Shown here: piece after piece, positions 58,664 to 64,000 of the stretch
Layout: each line of letters opens with the position of its first letter
Numbering within the stretch: the first letter of the stretch is position 1
From: Vitellaria paradoxa
Taxonomy: Eukaryota; Streptophyta; Magnoliopsida; Ericales; Sapotaceae
NCBI GenBank assembly: GCA_019916065.1
Contig: CM034236.1
Span: 16,445,167 to 16,509,166, forward strand
Length of the DNA stretch: 64,000 bases
Reading direction: 5' to 3'
Made by a program: the position numbers and the translations under genes
Notes under the pieces: model-generated
The model's input: only the letters and a program-made list of their open reading frames with translations
What the model was told of the DNA's origin: nothing
The model's database searches: none

Positions 58664-60296
58664 TGATCCTAAAAAGTGTTTCGGGGTTCTACCTCTCAAG
58701 TGCAAGATGGCAGTCGTAGTTTTAAAACTCGATGAGTCCGAGGTCGAATTCACAGGGAGCCTAATGTTACTTAGTTTCTAGGATGTGAAAGGAATTCTAA
58801 AAACTAAAGGAAAGCAAGTTTGGAAATTTAAGTTTACTAAGTTCTAAAGTTCAGTGAAATTAAAGATGAATTCGATTTCAATTAATTAAGATTAAAATAA
58901 ATAAGAAAATCTGAATTTCAATAAGACTTAAGCTAGATAGCGAAAAATTAAAATAAAATTAATAAAGCAATTATAACTAAAACTAAGTTGGATTTTAATT
59001 CAATAAGAATAAAGATCTTGATCCAACGTCAAGTCCGGGTAGTTCACTACTTTGCCTTGGGGTGTGTTTGTTTGAAGAACAGGGTTTAATTTGAAAAGTT
59101 TTAAAAATGTTATAATCAAAGGTCAGTACCAGTGATCTCAAGCGGATATGGTTAAAGACCTTTGTTTCCTAGGGTTTTTCAATTAAACTCCAAAAATTAA
59201 TAAAAATATAATTTTTAAGACTACTCGAAAGTATTTGATGATTCGTTACGAAAATCCATACCAGTGATCTCACACGGATTTGGTTAAGGATTTTCGTATT
59301 CGAATGTTTTCGAAATAGAAAAAAAAAATAGATTTGTGAAAGGTAAATCCCTTCGTGAAAGGTTTCGTAACCTACGCGAAGGGTTTCGTAACCTACGCGA
59401 AGGGTTTCGCAGCCTACGCGAAAGGTTTTGTAACCTACGCGAAAGGTTTTGTAACCTACGCGAAGGGACTACGAACACCCCAAGGCTTTTCGTGAACTAC
59501 CCTTTCTTGATTCGTTGAATCAAGATTAGGGTTTTACGCTAAAACTACTTTAAGCATCTTAAAAACAATCAAATAGCATTCAATCATACAAAAAGAGAAT
59601 TGAAACAAGCAAAACATGATATTACGAAACAAATCGAAATAAAACGAAGTAGATTAAAGTGCAACTTACAACGTAAAGCAAATGTAAAAGACGAAGTGAA
59701 GAATCACTACAAAGACGATGATGAAAGCTCCAACAAAAACCATGAATCCACGCATGAAAGCTTAAAACCTAATCTAAAAACTCTCAAGATTCTATTCTAA
59801 CGCTCAATTGAAGGTGCAAAAATAAAAAAGGGCTTCTCCCCTTCTTAGCCGTGCAAAAGCTCTTTATATAGATACCAAGAAACCCTAAAAGAGGTGCTTT
59901 AATTCTTGAATTTCGGATACACAGTGGTCCCGACCGTCTAATCTGGGGGTCGGGACCACAGAAAACTTTCTTCTCAAATCCTATACACTGTGGTCCCGAC
60001 CATTAGATGGACGGTCCCGACCCCCAAGTGTCTTGATTTCTTACTTTTCTTTCTCATTTAGGTTGAGTTTTTGGGCTAGTCTTGGCCATCTAAGGTGGGG
60101 TTTGAACCATGACATTTCCTTTGTTTTCTCGGCTATTTCCATAGCTATAAACTTCGACATCCTTGCCCTTTTCTCTGCAAATAAACAATAAAAGTATAAG
60201 TAATACAATAACACTAAAACTTCAACTTTAATTATTTAAATGCATGAATAAGTGTTGAGTTAGGGAGTTTGTAATTACACTTTTCAAGTGTAATCA
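58664..60296 (-). repeat. 3' LTR of Athila copy 2
   Basis: 1633 bp. On the minus strand it starts TGATTACACTTGAAAAGTG and ends CACTTTTTAGGATCA. A TATA box (TATATAAAG) is at 59870-59862. It contains five 21-bp tandem units (about 59353-59465) and repeated GGTCCCGACCGTC-type blocks (59928-60030). Confidence 0.85.
59353..59465. repeat. five 21-bp tandem units in the Athila copy-2 LTR
   Basis: The unit CGAAGGGTTTCGTAACCTACG repeats five times with changes. Because 21 is a multiple of 3, the array is open in frames on both strands and gives a spurious 7-residue repeat peptide. The related LTR at about 51175-51215 has only one such unit. Confidence 0.85.
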
Positions 60297-60311
60297 CACC
60301 CCCCAACTTGA
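60297..60311 (-). promoter_or_regulatory. polypurine tract of Athila copy 2
   Basis: The minus strand reads CAAGTTGGGGGGTG directly before the LTR, matching the tract of copy 1 (AAGTTGGGGGGTG). Confidence 0.8.
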
Positions 60312-62158
60312 ATATGGCTAGTCCCTAGCAATGCTCTTTATTAAAATGAAATGCATGATGTTCTTTATTAAAATGAGATGCAACTACTATCCTATTTCTC
60401 TTTTCGTTGGAAACACGGCTACACTTAGCTACGTGTAGCAAGCCCTTTAAACCCCTAGGTTCCCCCTAGTGGACGAGTAAGGTCTCGTGAGGGTTTGCAG
60501 TGAATCTACCCACAAAATTCTATGGAATGGTCTCAAAGTGTCAAAAAGTGATCCGAATCTAAGACGAATTAAGTTCAAGATCAAATAAGTTACAAAATCT
60601 ACATATCATGTGTAATTTTCAAGTGCTAAGCATAATGCTTGGACTATTAAAGTAGAAGAAGCATGTGTGCAAAATTGTTTCATTCATTCAACAAGGTCTC
60701 AAGAGCATAACTGGATCTAAGTTTTGACTTCAAAAGCTCACAGGATTCCACTCATAGAAAGACATTCACTCATTCAAGGGTTCACACATTCCTATTAGCA
60801 TAAAATGCTATCCTAGTTGCACATAACTCCATAATATATGAATGAATTAAAATGGAACTCAAAGTGGATAGCTCCTAACCATGTTTCAAATCATATGTAA
60901 AAATCACATCACATAACCTACACAATGCCACTACATGCACAATATAAGAGTTGCTTGCTTAGAATCCACTAGGTCTTTGTTTTGGTTGTAACTTGGTCAA
61001 GGGTAATGGTGAACAATGGAAGATATGGAAATCAAAGCACATGTCTTGGGATAAAGATGTTCAAGTGCACACAAATCCAAACTACCCATTTCCTTTCCAA
61101 CCCCAAGAAGGACTACAAGAAGCTTATTCACTAACTTACAAACCACTCATGGGACATTCTCAATAATTATAATATAAAGCACAAATCCCAAAATTACATA
61201 AGCAAGAATGAATGACATACTTTTTTTTCCCTTTTTTTTTTCTTTTTTTTTTCTTTTTCTTTTCTTTCTTCTTTTTTTTTTTTGAAATAATGAAATAAAC
61301 ATAAGCTAAATTCTCCACCTACTATTCCCTTTCAATATGCTCTCAAAAGTTTCAATTCCCAACCCCCACTCACATCACTAACATTGAGGCACTTTTCATA
61401 ACCCAAAACATGTGAGGGTAAGGCTTAAAAGTGTGTGAACAAGGTTATGGGATAATATATGAGGTGGGAGCCAAGAAAAAAATATATATATATATATAAA
61501 TATCACACACTTTATTAAAAGGCTTCAAGTTGGTTCCTAGGGTAATTCATAACCAAGAAAGGACAAAAAGGCTCAAAATGACAAAGAAAGCCTAGCATCA
61601 TTTTCAAAACTTGCAACAACTCATAATGTGCTACATAGATACTCATGTAAGTGTTTGTGATGCAATCGATGCAATGAAATGCAAGGTGAAGAGCAAAAGA
61701 AATGTAAGCATGTGCAACCCCTCAAAAAAAGAATATAAGGCTCAAAAGCTCACCATAAAGGGTGTAAGTCTCTACCTAGTCCAAAGATGCTCAAGTAACC
61801 AATATCAATTAAAATCTACTCCTAAGCACATAAACTTTCCACCATGATAGTCCAAAAATGCACAAAGTTATCACACACTCCACTTGAATTATGTTTCCTA
61901 TTAAGGCTTGAACAGAATTCACTTTTTACCATCTCACTTAATTTCACAATTAACCAAACCATAAGAGTATCATATCATCATGCGAATTCTACCCCCCCGA
62001 CCTACACTGAACATTGTCCTCAATGTGAAAAACAAGAAGCATATGTGGCTGCGTAGGGTGTGCAATGAGCATGATAAGGATGGTGTATATACCCCCCAAC
62101 CTAAATTGAGAAGAATATGAACATAAATGTAATAATAAAAAGAATAAACGAAATGAAA
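60312..62158 (-). other. Athila copy-2 3' non-coding region
   Basis: No supportable gene. It has a T-rich tract (61222-61283) and a TA microsatellite (61481-61500). Two C-runs (61991-61998, 62091-62097) read as polypurine-like GGGGGG on the coding strand. Confidence 0.6.
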
Positions 62159-62843
62159 TTAACATAAAAGATAAGGAAAGGTTAAGGAGTACCTCATGTT
62201 GTCTTCAATAGAATCAAAAGTTGGGTGATACTCAAAAAGTAGTTGCAATGAAGTAGTAAAATTATCATCTTGGTCCAGTTCATTGTAAACATCACCATCC
62301 TCCCTAGACTCAATGTTACTACTTTCATTTTCAAGGACGTCTTCTAGGGGTGGCATATCAAAGTACTCAGACAAAGAACTTGTTTCAGATTCTATGGTGT
62401 AGGTGTCTGTGGTATAAGAGGGGGCATCTAACCACTCATCAGCTATAATTACCTCAGCCCATTCCATATCTAAGAGAAGTTGAAGGTCAACTTCATCCCA
62501 CCATTGGTCATCTAATTGATCAGGTGTGATGAACATCAGTGGTGGGTATATATGGTAAGGGTAGTGAATTGCTTTCTAAGAAATAATCCTCAGGCCACCA
62601 TTCCCAGTCAATCTCTGAACTCTCAGACTTGCTATTCTTACTGGATATAAGGGTTAAGGCATCCCACTTACGTTTTCTACTTATGGTACTAAGTTCCCAT
62701 TGTTTACATTGATTGTTAGTTGGACCATAAATGAAGTACCTGCTCTTTGCAAAAAATAGGAAAATAAAATTTAAGAACATAAACAACCCAAAATTTAACA
62801 CAAGGTAACATCCATAAAAATAAGATAACATAGAAACAAACAC
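62159..62843 (-). CDS. acidic, Trp-rich reading frame(s) of unknown function in Athila copy 2
   Basis: Two overlapping minus-strand frames: 62843-62520 and 62536-62159 (ATG at 62536, 125 codons). The first has a basic SRKRKW, possibly a nuclear localisation signal, then SEIDWEWWPEDYFLESN. The second has QWWDEVDLQLLLDMEWAEV, then a long Asp/Glu/Ser-rich stretch. The compositional continuity suggests they were one protein split by a frameshift near 62530. An acceptor-like tract (TTTTTTGCAAAGAGCAG) precedes the first at about 62740, and a donor-like GAG/GTACTCC lies near the end at about 62193, so this may be a spliced exon. It is not recognised as any known family, and copy 1 has no counterpart in the same place. 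Confidence 0.45.
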
Positions 62844-62961
62844 AAACTAGAAATATATAAACATCCCAGCAGTTAAAAGTGAGTAAAGAGTTTTAGGATT
62901 ACAAACTAAACAAAAAGAAAAGTTCACTCCTAAACTCTCAAAGAAAGAAACATAACGTCCA

Positions 62962-64000
62962 TCACTGTGGAGGCGGGGGTAGATGAGATTCTCTGAGATA
63001 ATCCAAAACACTCTGTAGGAGAAGGCCTTGAGTTTGCTGGCTTTGGTGAATGCGTAGCAGGAGCTGGTGATCAGCTTCTTGATTCTGCTCCATGACACTA
63101 ATACGTTCAGATAAAACTCCAATCTGATTGGCCAACTCAACATTGGTGACCTTCTCTTGTTCCTCTTGGGGGTGTGAAGATTCACCCTCTTCCTCCGATT
63201 CCTTTACCCTCATTTTCTTCTTTAATATCGAGCCTCTGGATTTAACATAAGATGTGATATTGAACGGTTGAAGTCCTGAGGTTATGGGTAGGTCATCTGT
63301 GATATAAGCTCATTTCCTTCTAAAGATCTCTGTTAGTGCTCCTCCAAAGGGTAAAGTTGATAGAGCTCCAGGGTGCTCACAGGTATAAGCTACTTGGTGC
63401 CAAAGATATGAGGGTAAATCGATTGTCATCCCAGTCCCAATGGCATAAACAAGTCTGGCTCTAAGGGGAGTACAATCAGCGGTCCTGTTTTGAGGTAGTA
63501 GGTTGGAACAAGAAAACAAATGCAATGCCCAGTATTTATCTTTCAACACAGATGCAGGTTTCCTATATTCACCACCCCATTCCTGACCCTCTAGTAAGAT
63601 CTCTGAAACCACAATTGGAAATGGAGGAGTACCCTCAGCTGGATAAGTGAATTCCGGATTTTCAACTCGAGGTAATTGAAATATGAGAACAAAATCATCA
63701 GGTGTGAGTGTAATTTCAACTCCCCTTACCCAACTGATTAGACGTTCTCTACCCCTTCGCCTTATAATTGAGTTAGCTTTGAAATTGGCGAAAAATTCCT
63801 TAACCAAATCAACTATACAATAAGCATGAAACTTTGCTACATTAATCCACCGCCTTCCTTCAAAATTTTGCTCAAGCATGAAGTCACTACGCTTAAACTG
63901 ATCAATTTGCCAAAAACGCTCAATTACTACTGATTTATTCCCCCATGTACTATCATATTTCTCTTCAGCCTCTTCTTTCCAAAAACGACTCCTATCAAAA
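62962..64000 (-). pseudogene. Athila ORF-1 / env-position protein, 5' end outside window, one in-frame stop
   Basis: Open from the window edge (SRFWKEEAEEKYDSTWGN) to 63313, then a TGA at 63310-63312, then the same frame to the natural stop at 62962. The domain corresponds to the putative plant transposon protein domain of copy 1: KFHAYCIVDLVKEFFANF, a central block ending in GALSTLPFGGALTEIFRRK (compare [13 protein letters not shown] in copy 1). The tail is a probable coiled coil (LANQIGVLSERISVMEQNQE) ending in Pro. The stop falls where a Gly codon (GGA) could be expected, so a single substitution may have inactivated it. Function unknown. Confidence 0.8.

Larger units (their letters stand above)
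58664..64000 (-). mobile_element. Athila-type Ty3/gypsy element (copy 2), 3' part
   Basis: Minus-strand element inserted in a CACTA exon. Present: 3' LTR (60296-58664), polypurine tract, 3' non-coding region, an acidic reading frame, and an ORF-1/env-position gene running off the window. gag-pol and the 5' LTR lie outside, so the target duplication (left side TTGAC, 58659-58663) cannot be checked. It belongs to a different subfamily from copy 1: the LTRs do not match, although the polypurine-tract region does. Confidence 0.88.

Noticed and set aside
59284..59518. Arg-rich heptad-like repeat proteins on both strands
   Set aside because: They are translations of the 21-bp minisatellite in an LTR; the repeat length keeps every frame open.

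Overview
This is nuclear DNA from a flowering plant, almost certainly a dicot. It is AT-rich and built almost entirely of plant-type transposable elements: CACTA transposons, Athila-type and chromovirus-type Ty3/gypsy elements, a Ty1/copia element and an endogenous caulimovirid. Only one ordinary host gene can be supported, a small secreted S-protein homologue (self-incompatibility S1 family) at 42169-42564 on the + strand. The species cannot be named from the sequence.

Left block (1-25921). The outermost layer is a CACTA transposon read on the minus strand. Its 5' terminal repeat ends at 25921; its other end lies before the window. It carries a frameshifted TNP2-type transposase (22949-19339) and a second multi-exon gene (19170-77). 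A 3.6-kb solo LTR (553-18656, 5-bp target duplication TTGTT) sits inside an exon of that second gene. Inside the solo LTR is a full-length Athila element (3240-17673, target duplication ATGAT) with near-identical 1.55-kb LTRs, a tRNA-Asp primer site, gag, a heavily frameshifted pol and an intact ORF-1/env-position gene. The layering gives the order of events: CACTA, then the LTR family, then Athila.

Middle block (25922-46613). A decayed endogenous pararetrovirus on the minus strand spans about 26264-39412 (leader with promoter and tRNA-Met site, coat-like zinc knuckle, protease, RT, RNase H and a further ORF). It is split by two solo LTRs with target duplications: 27805-31406 (same family as the left one, CTCTT) and 36479-38844 (ATTTT/ATTCT). 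Next come a 1.9-kb non-autonomous CACTA element with a TAA duplication (39913-41827), the S-protein homologue, a reversed LTR fragment (43838 to about 44640) and two CACTA-like fragments.

Right block (46614-64000). After a gene-free stretch come a truncated copia element with a broken gag, a truncated LTR of an Athila-type family, and a decayed chromovirus-type Ty3 element on the minus strand. The LTR of that Ty3 element is interrupted at 56784 by a third CACTA element with Ptta/En-Spm-like exons. That CACTA is in turn interrupted at 58664 by a second Athila-type element on the minus strand, which runs off the window and carries an ORF-1/env-position gene and an unusual acidic, tryptophan-rich reading frame.

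All boundaries, repeat counts and LTR comparisons were made by eye. Family names rest on motif recognition, not database searches.
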